DNA of 64,000 nt from Desulfopila inferna. GTDB taxonomy: Bacteria > Desulfobacterota > Desulfobulbia > Desulfobulbales > Desulfocapsaceae. Below are positions 27,994 to 37,029 of this stretch, one piece after another (position 1 is the stretch's first letter; every line of letters starts with the position of its first letter). A program made the position numbers and the translations under genes. Under the pieces are notes generated by a model that had not been told where the DNA came from, did not search any database, and saw only the letters and a program-made list of their open reading frames with translations. Location: positions 1-64,000 of the forward strand of contig NZ_JAFFQE010000006.1 in assembly GCF_016919005.1 (NCBI RefSeq). Reading direction: 5' to 3'.

Positions 27994-30900
27994 ATGATAC
28001 CGATACGGAAAATACTCTTATTCCTCCTTGGGGTTCTATTCATGCTGCAAAGCCAGGTTTTGGCCGAAGACAGCAGCCACAAAAGCCTGGTTAAGGAGCT
28101 CACCCTCTTCGGTGATCGAAGTACCGGCAGTACGGGAAACAGCAGGGCAGCGGCTTTTATATTCAACCACTTCGAGAAACTTGGGTTTTCTCCACAGCAC
28201 CATTCTTTTACCGTTCCCGTACGAAAAGTACATGATGCATCAATGCAGCTCGGAGAGGATAGCATTGCTCTCCAACCGTTTTTATATAACGCCATAACTC
28301 CCCAGGGTATAGACGGCACGCTTACGGGACCACTTTATTACGTTGCTTCCGGTACCATGCCGGAACTGAGTGGAAAACCCATAAAAGACAGTATCGTCCT
28401 GATGGACTTCGACTCCGGACTGAACTGGCAGACAGCAGCCTCCCTGGGAGCCAAAGCCGCCATTCTGGTAGATAAGGGTAATATCAAAGGCAGACATTTC
28501 TTTGAAGAGAAAACGGAACTTTCACCCATTCAGTTTCCCATATTCTGGATTACCGAGCAGGAGGCGGTTTCTCTTTTCGGCGATTTGACGGAGAGCACCT
28601 CCCCTGTCGCCGAATCCATCACCCTGCACTCTGCAGTGGAGTGGCAGGAGACGATCGGCCAAAATATCTACTGCTTCGTCGAAGGCAACGACCCAAGCCT
28701 TCGGGATGAGCTGCTCGTCATCGATGCTTTTTATGACAATTCCGTCTTCCTGCCGGGGCAGGCGCCGGGAGCGGATGAAGCGACCTCCATAGTTACTCTT
28801 TTAAAAACCGCAGAACACCTGAGCCGCGCTCCCCCGGGCCGCTCTATCCTGCTCCTGGCCAGCAGCGGTCATAGTGAAGCACTTGCCGGTTTCCGGGAAC
28901 TCATCTGGTCCCTGCAGTCCAAAGAAAAGGATCTTTCAGGTTATCATAAGCTGCTGATGCATGATATTGAGCAGGCACAGAGTTATCTTGAGGAGCTCGC
29001 CTCAGTTGATTTTCCCCTTGCCGTCGACCAGGAGCGCGACAACCGTCTGAAAGAAGCTGTTGACAACACCCTGAAGGCCTCCATAGATCAAGTAACCCGG
29101 GAACTCGTCAATCTGCGCCTCAACCGGGAAGCTGCCGAGAACAAGGAAAAAATAGACAAGTTGGTGGAGAGACGGTTCGCCCTGCGACAACTCAGCTGGA
29201 AGAGACGATTCGATGATCTCGATAAACGGGAAATCACACTGTTCGAGGAACTTATTCCCGCGACCATTGCTGAACATGAAAAGATTATCGACCTCCGCAA
29301 AAAACACCTCGAGGTATTTGAGACAAGCCTGGCCTTCCGGGAAAATATAGAAAAATACCGCATAGCCGCCTTTATCTCGCTGCATCTTTCCAGTCACGGC
29401 ACCGGCATAGGCGGCTTCCACGAAGGCTGGCTTTATCAGCTCAAACCTAATATCAACCGTACCGGAATATACAGTGCCGCTGGAGATGCCATGCGGCAGT
29501 TCGCCCAACAAAGTGGCAGTTCCACACCCTACATAGATTCTCTCAGCCCCTCGAGGATGCGTACCTGGGACACCTGGTTTCTCGGAACCCCCTTCCACGG
29601 TGGAGAGGTAAGCTCGCTGGCCGGATATCTGGGGTTCACCCTGGCGACCATCGGCGACGCCAGGCATTTATGGGGCACTCCCTGGGATACTTTCGATTCA
29701 GTGGACTGGAAGGCTCTGGTTGAACAGGAAAAGCTGGTAACATATCTTGTCGGCGAACTGAGCAGGGTAGAAAATCTTAGCACGGGCAGGATGCCGAGAA
29801 ACGGTTTTTCAACAGTCACCGGAAGGGCCAATCTTTTGCTCCAGGGAGAACTCTTTGCCGATTATCCGGCACAGGGCACCACAATCATGGCCTTCCAGGG
29901 ACAAGCCCGGTTTTACGCCACCGTCGATAGCGGCGGCACCTTCCATCTCAAAGGCGTTGCCGACAGTAAAAACGTAGTGGATAAGGTAATCATCGAAGGG
30001 TACCGTTTCGATGGCACGGCAGGCCGGGTGAAATGGGCCATAGATAAAAATGAAACCGACAAGGATAATTACAGATTGAAAATCAGGCGGGAGAATACCA
30101 ATACCGACCTGACCCTCTTCAGCTGCACGGAAACCACTATTTTCGATCTTCTCGAACCCCGGAACTTCAATTATCTCACAAAAATAGACCTTCTTGATGG
30201 TCGTCGGGATGCTCCGCCGACGCATTACTGGTACAGCCGCATCGATACCCGCTCATCGATCATTTCCTCGATTTACACCGAACCCGGAACCTGGCTTAAA
30301 TTGACACTTTCCGATACCGTTCTTACCCGGAAACTCCTGCTGACAAACAGTACGGAAAAATCTCCCCTCGGCTACGGCTATCCTGTCAACACCTACTCCT
30401 CCATTCCCAACACCAGCTATCATGCTGCAGAAGATATCTGGACGCTGCTTAAACCGCGCATCAACAACCTGGAGAAACACGGCATTGTGGACCCTCAGGT
30501 AAACGCCCTTGAAAAGAAAGGTCTCGCCGCACTGGAAAAAAGCAGACGTGCTCTCGATGACATGGACTATGGAACTTTTAAAGAATCCACGCTCCAGGCA
30601 CTGGCACTGGCCGGCAGGGTTTACGTGCAGGTCGAAAAAACTCAGAAAGACGTGCTCTTCGGCGTCCTTTTCTACATTGCCCTCTTCGTCCCCTTTTCCT
30701 TCTGCCTTGAGCGCTTTCTTTTCAATTATGCCAATATATACAAGCGAATCAGTGCATTTACCGCCATACTGGTGATTCTGATTAGTGTCATCTATAACGT
30801 GCACCCTGCCTTCCAACTGGCTTACAGCCCCATGGTGGTGATCCTGGCTTTTTTTATTATAGGCCTCTCTCTAATGGTGAGTTTCATTGTTTTTTCACGG

Positions 30901-32793
30901 TTTGAAGAAGAGATGATTATACTGCAGAGGCATGCAAGCCATAAACGCCCCTCCGAGATAAGCCGATGGAAGGCTTTTGTCGCCGCCTTCTTTCTGGGTG
31001 TATCCAATTTGCGCAGGCGGCGGCTGCGCACAATCCTGACCTGTCTGACCCTGATCATTCTCACGTTCACCATCATGAGTTTTACTACGGTCAAATCCAG
31101 CCTGAAAGCGAACAAACTGCTGTTCCAGGAAGATGCGCCCTATGCAGGACTGCTCATCAAATCCTTCAATTGGCAAAGCCTGCCGAGACAGGCGGAAACG
31201 GCAATGTCGGCAGGAAGTGCAGACAGGACAACCGCCGCCCGGATATGGCTGGAGGGAAGAAGCATGACCCGGCCGGTGCAGGTTCCCCTCTATCACCAGG
31301 AAAACACGGTTGAACTTAGGGGACTGATCGGTATGGACCCGGCCGAAAGGAAGATATCGGCAATCGACTCCATCCTGACTTCGGGAAGATGGTTCACGAG
31401 CGAGGACAGGTATGCCATCCTCCTGGGAGACAGCTCCACCGCCCGCCTTGGTCTGAAAGCAGAAGAGCTGCCGCAGACCGTCTATCTCTGGGGCATGGAA
31501 TTTACTGTTATCGGCACCTTTTCAGGATCACGGCTCGATGCCATAACCGATCTTGATGGTGAACCACTTACCCCGGTCACCTTTCCCGAGGAGGTTTCCA
31601 CCGAACTCTCCGAAGTCGAGCAGGAAGCCATGGTATCGGGGGAAGACGTCCGCTCTCTGCAGAGCAGATACCGGCATATCGCCGGCAATCAGGTTGCAGT
31701 CATTCCCGCAAAAACCCTTTACGCCATGGGGGGATCGTTAAAAAGCGTAGCCATCAAACCCGGTGCAGGCAGAGATATTCAGGAGATTGCCTCACGCCTG
31801 GTGGAGCGTTTCAGCCTGCCGATATTTGCAGGAGATGCCAGTGGTGTCTGGTTCTTCTCTCCCAGCAACACCCTGAGTTACAGCGGTGTTCCGAATATCC
31901 TGATTCCTCTGATCATCTCTGTTTTTATTGTGCTAAACACCATGATCAGCTCCGTCTATGAGCGAAAAAACGAGATTGCTGTCTACACCTCCGTGGGGCT
32001 CGCCCCTTCGCATGTCTCCTTTCTTTTTATAGCGGAAGCCATGGCCCTTGCGGTCATATCCGTCGTCTTTGGCTATCTGCTGGCACAGGTATCGGCTGCA
32101 CTTTTTTCCACAACACCTTACTGGGCTGGAATAACAGTTAATTATTCGTCACTTGCCGGAGTCGCGGCGATGATCCTCATTATGGCGGTTGTTCTCCTTT
32201 CGGTCATATATCCCTCCCGCGTTGCCGCAAAAATCGCCATCCCCGATGTCAAACAGACCTTTCAGCTGCCCACCCCGGTAAACAACAGAATTGAGGTGAC
32301 ACTTCCCTTTTTTATGAAATATGAAGAAAACGAATCCATTGGCGGGTTCCTCTACAGCTATCTTACCGGCCATCAGGATATCTCCCACGGCATGTTCTCC
32401 ACCGGTCAGGTGGATATTGTCTTCAGCTGCACTACAGCGGCAGAGATAAAGGAGATGGTGATCAGGGCCGCCGAGCCTTCATCACTGAACTGCCTGCACA
32501 TAAGGGCCAAAGTGTGGCTTGCTCCCTTCGACTTCGGCATCATGCAATGGATTGATATTCAATTCTGTCCGGTTCGGGAAAATCCAGAATATCTGGAAAT
32601 TAAAATTTCACTACAGCGCAATTCAGGGGAGATTGAGATGTGGAAGCGTACCAATAAGATATTCCTTCATGATATACGTAAACAGCTGCTGATCTGGCGT
32701 TCCCTGGACGATGAAGGACACACATCATACCGGATCGTGTTACAAGAGGCGCTGGGACATCAGGATCCTCTGCCTGCAGGTCAAACAGGATAA
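27994..32793 (+). CDS. Giant FtsX permease fused to a degenerate M28-peptidase ectodomain
   Basis: A 1599-residue protein (ATG 27994; TTG 27988 possible). A signal sequence (RKILLFLLGVLFMLQSQVLA) is followed by an M28-like region to about 480. The metal-site segments are DAFYDNSVFLPGQAPGADE, LLASSGHSEALAGF and ISLHLSSHGTGIGGF, in which the usual H-x-D, EE and later D positions are changed to F-x-D, GH and H. A long charged helical stretch (about 310-455) lies inside it. A beta-rich region spans about 600-860. Three membrane helices lie between about 889 and 980. Then comes a standard FtsX/MacB unit (helix at about 1011, ectodomain to 1295, three helices to 1410), and a cytoplasmic tail of about 190 residues. 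It is the likely ectodomain-bearing partner of the ATPase. Substrate unknown. Confidence 0.75.
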   Translation: MIPIRKILLFLLGVLFMLQSQVLAEDSSHKSLVKELTLFGDRSTGSTGNSRAAAFIFNHFEKLGFSPQHHSFTVPVRKVHDASMQLGEDSIALQPFLYNAITPQGIDGTLTGPLYYVASGTMPELSGKPIKDSIVLMDFDSGLNWQTAASLGAKAAILVDKGNIKGRHFFEEKTELSPIQFPIFWITEQEAVSLFGDLTESTSPVAESITLHSAVEWQETIGQNIYCFVEGNDPSLRDELLVIDAFYDNSVFLPGQAPGADEATSIVTLLKTAEHLSRAPPGRSILLLASSGHSEALAGFRELIWSLQSKEKDLSGYHKLLMHDIEQAQSYLEELASVDFPLAVDQERDNRLKEAVDNTLKASIDQVTRELVNLRLNREAAENKEKIDKLVERRFALRQLSWKRRFDDLDKREITLFEELIPATIAEHEKIIDLRKKHLEVFETSLAFRENIEKYRIAAFISLHLSSHGTGIGGFHEGWLYQLKPNINRTGIYSAAGDAMRQFAQQSGSSTPYIDSLSPSRMRTWDTWFLGTPFHGGEVSSLAGYLGFTLATIGDARHLWGTPWDTFDSVDWKALVEQEKLVTYLVGELSRVENLSTGRMPRNGFSTVTGRANLLLQGELFADYPAQGTTIMAFQGQARFYATVDSGGTFHLKGVADSKNVVDKVIIEGYRFDGTAGRVKWAIDKNETDKDNYRLKIRRENTNTDLTLFSCTETTIFDLLEPRNFNYLTKIDLLDGRRDAPPTHYWYSRIDTRSSIISSIYTEPGTWLKLTLSDTVLTRKLLLTNSTEKSPLGYGYPVNTYSSIPNTSYHAAEDIWTLLKPRINNLEKHGIVDPQVNALEKKGLAALEKSRRALDDMDYGTFKESTLQALALAGRVYVQVEKTQKDVLFGVLFYIALFVPFSFCLERFLFNYANIYKRISAFTAILVILISVIYNVHPAFQLAYSPMVVILAFFIIGLSLMVSFIVFSRFEEEMIILQRHASHKRPSEISRWKAFVAAFFLGVSNLRRRRLRTILTCLTLIILTFTIMSFTTVKSSLKANKLLFQEDAPYAGLLIKSFNWQSLPRQAETAMSAGSADRTTAARIWLEGRSMTRPVQVPLYHQENTVELRGLIGMDPAERKISAIDSILTSGRWFTSEDRYAILLGDSSTARLGLKAEELPQTVYLWGMEFTVIGTFSGSRLDAITDLDGEPLTPVTFPEEVSTELSEVEQEAMVSGEDVRSLQSRYRHIAGNQVAVIPAKTLYAMGGSLKSVAIKPGAGRDIQEIASRLVERFSLPIFAGDASGVWFFSPSNTLSYSGVPNILIPLIISVFIVLNTMISSVYERKNEIAVYTSVGLAPSHVSFLFIAEAMALAVISVVFGYLLAQVSAALFSTTPYWAGITVNYSSLAGVAAMILIMAVVLLSVIYPSRVAAKIAIPDVKQTFQLPTPVNNRIEVTLPFFMKYEENESIGGFLYSYLTGHQDISHGMFSTGQVDIVFSCTTAAEIKEMVIRAAEPSSLNCLHIRAKVWLAPFDFGIMQWIDIQFCPVRENPEYLEIKISLQRNSGEIEMWKRTNKIFLHDIRKQLLIWRSLDDEGHTSYRIVLQEALGHQDPLPAGQTG

Positions 32794-32799
32794 AAAAAT

Positions 32800-34785
32800 A
32801 TGGCGGAAAAACAGGGTCACACCATACGGCTGCGGGCAATCATCGTTGGAGTGGTGTTTGCAATGATTATCTGCCTGCTTACGCCGGTCAACAACATCTA
32901 TCACCAGGCTACTCCCCTTGGCGGCGGCCATTTCCCACTGGCTCCATTTTTTATCTTCTTTCTCCTTGCCCTGATAATAACCCTGCTCAATCGTTTCTTG
33001 CAGAGCCGAATGCTGCTGGGCGGCTATGAGCTCATCGTCATCTGGGTACAGATGGTTATCGGCTCCGGCATCGCCTACACCGGTTTTGCCAGAACATTTC
33101 TGATCAATCTGACGGCACCTGTCCATTTCGCCACCGTGGGCAACATGTGGGAAGATAAATTGCTGCCGCTGCTGCCCCGACAGCTTATTCCCGAAGAGGG
33201 CGCCATAAGGATTCTTTACAAAGGTATAGAAGGCGGTCGCGACATGGACTGGCGGCAACTCTTCTATCAAATACCGTGGGAGGCATGGCTGACGCCGATG
33301 CTGCTTTGGTCGATATTCATTCTTCTCAGCTTTTTGGTGATGTTCTGCATCGTCAACATCCTCTCCCGGCAATGGATACATAATGAGCGAATAAATTTTC
33401 CACTGCTCAAGGTGCCCGAAATGATAGGTGCCGCGGTCAACGACAAGACACTGGGCAGTCTCCTGTTGGACAGATTCCTCCTGGCGGGCTTATCAATTCC
33501 ACTCTTTCTCCACCTGCTCAACGGCGCCGCCTTTTATTTTCCATCTGTTCCCAACATTACAACTCTGGTATTGGCAGGGGGTTATTTCCCGGACTACGGC
33601 CTTTTTTCGGGATTCCAGAAACTGCGCATCTATTTCTACCCCGCCTTTATCGGTTTCGCCTTTCTCGCCTCGAGACAAATTTCCTTCTCCTTCTGGTTTT
33701 TCTACCTGGCAGGCTGCCTGCTCTATGGCATTCTCAATGTACTGGGATTCATCATCCCGGTATCGGAGTTGGGAGTGACTTTCGGTCCCACCCTGTCGCG
33801 GCCCGAGGAGATGCAAATGATCGGGGCTTATGGAGTATTCTTTTTTTTCCTGGTATGGTTGGCCAGGCACCATCTCATGGAAGTCACCCGGGCATCCCTG
33901 TTCCTGAAAAAGAGGATCCCCTCCGGAACGGAATGGTTTGATGTGCGTCTGGCTTTCTGGGGTACACTCGGCGGCATGGCCGCGCTCGTCTTCTGGTATA
34001 TGCAGATGGGTGTGAATATTATTAGCGCCATCCTTATGGTATCCTTTTTTTTCATGATCATGATTGTGGCCACCAGAATTATCTGCCAGGGCGGCCTTGC
34101 CTATTTCACTCTAACGGCAGCTCCTCTGGACGGTATTATCGCCCTGTTCGGCCCCAAGCTTTTCGCCGGAGTAAGCGGGGTACTGGCCGGTATGAGCCAA
34201 AAAACGCTCTTTGTCGATTTGCGTGAATCACTGATGCCTTCTCTGGTGCACGGCAGAAAGGTGCACCATGGTAACAATCCAGCACTTCTTCTTTTTGCGG
34301 GACTGGTGATCACCGTTATTTTTTCACTGGCGGCCTCCTTTATCGCCATGATGATGCTTTGTTACCGATACGGCATGCGGGCACTCAATCAGGAATGGGC
34401 CACCGGTTCCACGGTCGCTGTTTACGAGAATATCTTCCGCCTGGTTACAACTCCTCCGGACACGGGAACCTGGGTACTTGGTTTTGCCTTCTTCGGAGCC
34501 CTGCTTATGCTGATGCTGGTCATCGCCTATCACCGCTTTATCTGGTGGCCGATTCATCCCATTGGATATCTGACCGCCTACAGTTCGGCGATGAGGATTC
34601 TCTGGCTCAGCTTTTTTATAGGATGGGTCTGCAATGTTCTGTGCATGCGCTACGGAGGTATACGTTTTTTTAAAAAATTTCAGCTGTTTTTCGTCGGACT
34701 GATCATCGGCGATTTTCTGATGGGCGGTGGCTGGGCCATTGTCGGCCTTTTTACCGACATAGGCTACAAGGTCCTACCCGATTGA
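32800..34785 (+). CDS. Large polytopic membrane protein, OPT-like, copy 1
   Basis: 661 residues with about 14-16 hydrophobic helices and few soluble parts; the gene starts six bases after the giant permease. It has the size and helix density of oligopeptide/metal-chelate (OPT/YSL) transporters and resembles the large uncharacterised membrane proteins labelled DUF6785/DUF6784 in databases. That match is from memory and not tested. Polar motifs inside helices include GSGIAYTGFARTF and CQGGLAYFTLTAAPLDG. It shares length and general layout with the protein at 35021, so the two may form a heterodimer. Confidence 0.55.
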   Translation: MAEKQGHTIRLRAIIVGVVFAMIICLLTPVNNIYHQATPLGGGHFPLAPFFIFFLLALIITLLNRFLQSRMLLGGYELIVIWVQMVIGSGIAYTGFARTFLINLTAPVHFATVGNMWEDKLLPLLPRQLIPEEGAIRILYKGIEGGRDMDWRQLFYQIPWEAWLTPMLLWSIFILLSFLVMFCIVNILSRQWIHNERINFPLLKVPEMIGAAVNDKTLGSLLLDRFLLAGLSIPLFLHLLNGAAFYFPSVPNITTLVLAGGYFPDYGLFSGFQKLRIYFYPAFIGFAFLASRQISFSFWFFYLAGCLLYGILNVLGFIIPVSELGVTFGPTLSRPEEMQMIGAYGVFFFFLVWLARHHLMEVTRASLFLKKRIPSGTEWFDVRLAFWGTLGGMAALVFWYMQMGVNIISAILMVSFFFMIMIVATRIICQGGLAYFTLTAAPLDGIIALFGPKLFAGVSGVLAGMSQKTLFVDLRESLMPSLVHGRKVHHGNNPALLLFAGLVITVIFSLAASFIAMMMLCYRYGMRALNQEWATGSTVAVYENIFRLVTTPPDTGTWVLGFAFFGALLMLMLVIAYHRFIWWPIHPIGYLTAYSSAMRILWLSFFIGWVCNVLCMRYGGIRFFKKFQLFFVGLIIGDFLMGGGWAIVGLFTDIGYKVLPD

Positions 34786-34798
34786 TGTATTTAATGAC

Positions 34799-34862
34799 GA
34801 TAACATCCGATCTCGGGCGTTATCACTAAGCTGGACTCTTTACAGTACCCCCTTGAGGGGTA
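34799..34862 (+). other. Two RNA hairpins between the paired membrane-protein genes
   Basis: GATAAC...GTTATC (34799-34824, inner CCG/CGG) is followed by TACCCC-cttga-GGGGTA (34846-34862). Neither has a T run, so they look like transcript-processing or stability hairpins rather than terminators. They sit in the only long gap (235 bases) of the locus. Confidence 0.4.
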
Positions 34863-35020
34863 TAAGAACCTTTAAGCAGATTATTTTCTTGCAAAAAACA
34901 CAGGAAAACAATCTGCAAGGCACTAAATGAATATGAGAAAAATCCCATGCTGTCGGTCGAACCGTATTCCGAGGGCATAACAATAAAACCGTTCAGACAT
35001 CAGGCATAGAGCCGACTATC

Positions 35021-36979
35021 ATGTACGATGACAAGGAACTAAAGGAATACAGGGACCTGCTGCCGACTCCGGATCATTTTGAGGAAGGATTCGACTGGAA
35101 AACCATCATCGGCGCCATATTCATAGGATTTCTGATGATGCCCGGCTCCATGTATCTCCAGCTGGTTATCGGCCAGGGGATCGGTCCCGCAGCACGGTGG
35201 GTTACTATCATCCTTTTTGCCGAGGTTGCCAAGCGGGCTCATTCCGAGCTGAAGCAGCAGGAGATTTTTCTTCTATACTATATGGCCGGCGCGGCTCTGG
35301 CCTCGCCATTCTCCGGGCTGCTGTGGAATCAGTATCTGGTGCAGTCCGATGCTGCCAGAATGCTTGGTCTGACGGAGTACATTCCCACCTGGATAGCACC
35401 CGCATCCGACTCGCTCTCTCTGGTTGAGAGATCTTTCCTCCATCGGGACTGGCTCATACCGATTCTGCTGCTGGTGGGATCTCAGATCATCCAGCGTATC
35501 GACCATTTCGGGCTGGGGTATGCTCTCTACCGCATTACCTCCGATGTCGAAAAACTTCCTTTCCCCATGGCTCCGGTCGCTGCCCTGGGAACCATGGCCC
35601 TGGCGGAATCGACGGAGGAAAAGAAGACCAGCTGGAAATGGCGCGTTTTTTCCATAGGGGGCGTGATCGGCCTTGTTTTTGGGGCGGTATATGTTCTAAT
35701 TCCTATTGTCTCGAGCCTTATCTTTACCGAACCCATCCGGCTTATCCCCATCCCATGGGTGGAACTGACCAGCCATACTGAAGATATTCTGCCTGCGGTG
35801 GCCACCGGAATCCAGCTTGATCTTGGCCTGGTTTTCATCGGTATGGTCATTCCCTTCTGGGCCGTGATCGGTGGTTTAATCGGTCTTGTTATTACCATCG
35901 TTCTCAACCCCATCCTCTATTCCCAGGGCATCCTCCATCGCTGGCATCCCGGCATGGCCACGGTTGATACGGTTTTTGCCAACAACTTTGATTTTTATAT
36001 GAGCTTCGGCATAGGCCTGGGGCTGGCTATCGGCTGTATCGGCATATGGTCGGTGGTTCACTCCTTTCGCCAGGCCAAAGACGAGAATACGTCCTGGCAG
36101 GATCTCTTCAATCCGCCCAAGGGGAGAGGTGATTTCAACTTCTGGATATCTATTGCCATCTACGTTTTTTCCACTCTGGCCTACGTCTATCTCTGCGTTC
36201 TCCTGGTGCCGAATTTCCCCTGGATTTTCTTTTTGGCCTACGGTTTTATCTATACACCGGTAATTTCCTATATAACCGCACGAATGGAAGGTATTGCCGG
36301 GCAGTTTGTCAGCCTTCCTCTTGTTCGTGAAGCAAGTTTCATTGCCGGCGCCCGGTATTTTGGTTACCAGGGAATTGAAATCTGGTATGCCCCGATCCCC
36401 ATACATAATTATGGCGAAGCCACTGTGCAATTTCGTCAGATTGAGCTCACCGGGACATCTATCCGCGGTATTATTAAAGCGGAAATAATTGTCTTTCCCA
36501 TTGTGATGATCGCCAGCCTGCTGTTCTCACAATTCATCTGGCGGTTGGCGCCTATTCCTTCATCAAGTTATCCCTACGCCCAGGAACTCTGGCATCTCCA
36601 GGCCCTCAATACTCTGCTGATGCAGACATCCACGCTTGAGGGCAATTCCCTGTTCTATCAGGCTCTGAATGGAACAACTGTTTTTGCCGGGCTCACCTTC
36701 GGCATCGTCATGTATGGTGTTTTGAGTCTTTTCGGCCTACCGGTGCTTCTCATTTACGGGGTGGTACGTGGTCTGGGACAGTCAACTCCGCACGGGATGA
36801 TCCTCGAGGTGGCCGGAGCTCTACTGGGAAGATATTACTTTTATAAGCGTTACGGCAAGATGTGGCGGCAGTATGCACCGGTACTACTTGCCGGTTTTTC
36901 GTGCGGAATGGGCCTCACGGGAATGTTTGCCATGGGATTTGCCCTCATTGCCAAATCTCTCGGCCATATGGCATATTAA
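35021..36979 (+). CDS. Large polytopic membrane protein, OPT-like, copy 2
   Basis: 652 residues with about 14-16 hydrophobic helices. A short cytoplasmic N-terminus (MYDDKELKEYRDLLPTPDHF) leads into FDWKTIIGAIFIGFLMMPGS. Loop motifs such as RMEGIAGQFVSLPLVREASF and QSTPHGMILEVAGALLGRYY are conserved-looking polar insertions. The layout is like the OPT superfamily and the preceding 661-residue protein. No Shine-Dalgarno is obvious. It is followed 50 bases later by the ABC exporter gene. Transported substrate unknown; peptide or metal chelate is a guess from the fold impression only. Confidence 0.55.
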   Translation: MYDDKELKEYRDLLPTPDHFEEGFDWKTIIGAIFIGFLMMPGSMYLQLVIGQGIGPAARWVTIILFAEVAKRAHSELKQQEIFLLYYMAGAALASPFSGLLWNQYLVQSDAARMLGLTEYIPTWIAPASDSLSLVERSFLHRDWLIPILLLVGSQIIQRIDHFGLGYALYRITSDVEKLPFPMAPVAALGTMALAESTEEKKTSWKWRVFSIGGVIGLVFGAVYVLIPIVSSLIFTEPIRLIPIPWVELTSHTEDILPAVATGIQLDLGLVFIGMVIPFWAVIGGLIGLVITIVLNPILYSQGILHRWHPGMATVDTVFANNFDFYMSFGIGLGLAIGCIGIWSVVHSFRQAKDENTSWQDLFNPPKGRGDFNFWISIAIYVFSTLAYVYLCVLLVPNFPWIFFLAYGFIYTPVISYITARMEGIAGQFVSLPLVREASFIAGARYFGYQGIEIWYAPIPIHNYGEATVQFRQIELTGTSIRGIIKAEIIVFPIVMIASLLFSQFIWRLAPIPSSSYPYAQELWHLQALNTLLMQTSTLEGNSLFYQALNGTTVFAGLTFGIVMYGVLSLFGLPVLLIYGVVRGLGQSTPHGMILEVAGALLGRYYFYKRYGKMWRQYAPVLLAGFSCGMGLTGMFAMGFALIAKSLGHMAY

Positions 36980-37029
36980 TACCGTCTATTCCTTTCACAA
37001 GGACAGCCGCCGGCAACCGGAGAAGTATT

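Noticed and set aside
36862-37029. Upstream extension of the ABC exporter frame
   Set aside because: It overlaps the preceding gene by 118 bases and its sequence is not like an exporter N-terminus. TTG 37030 has a ribosome-binding site.
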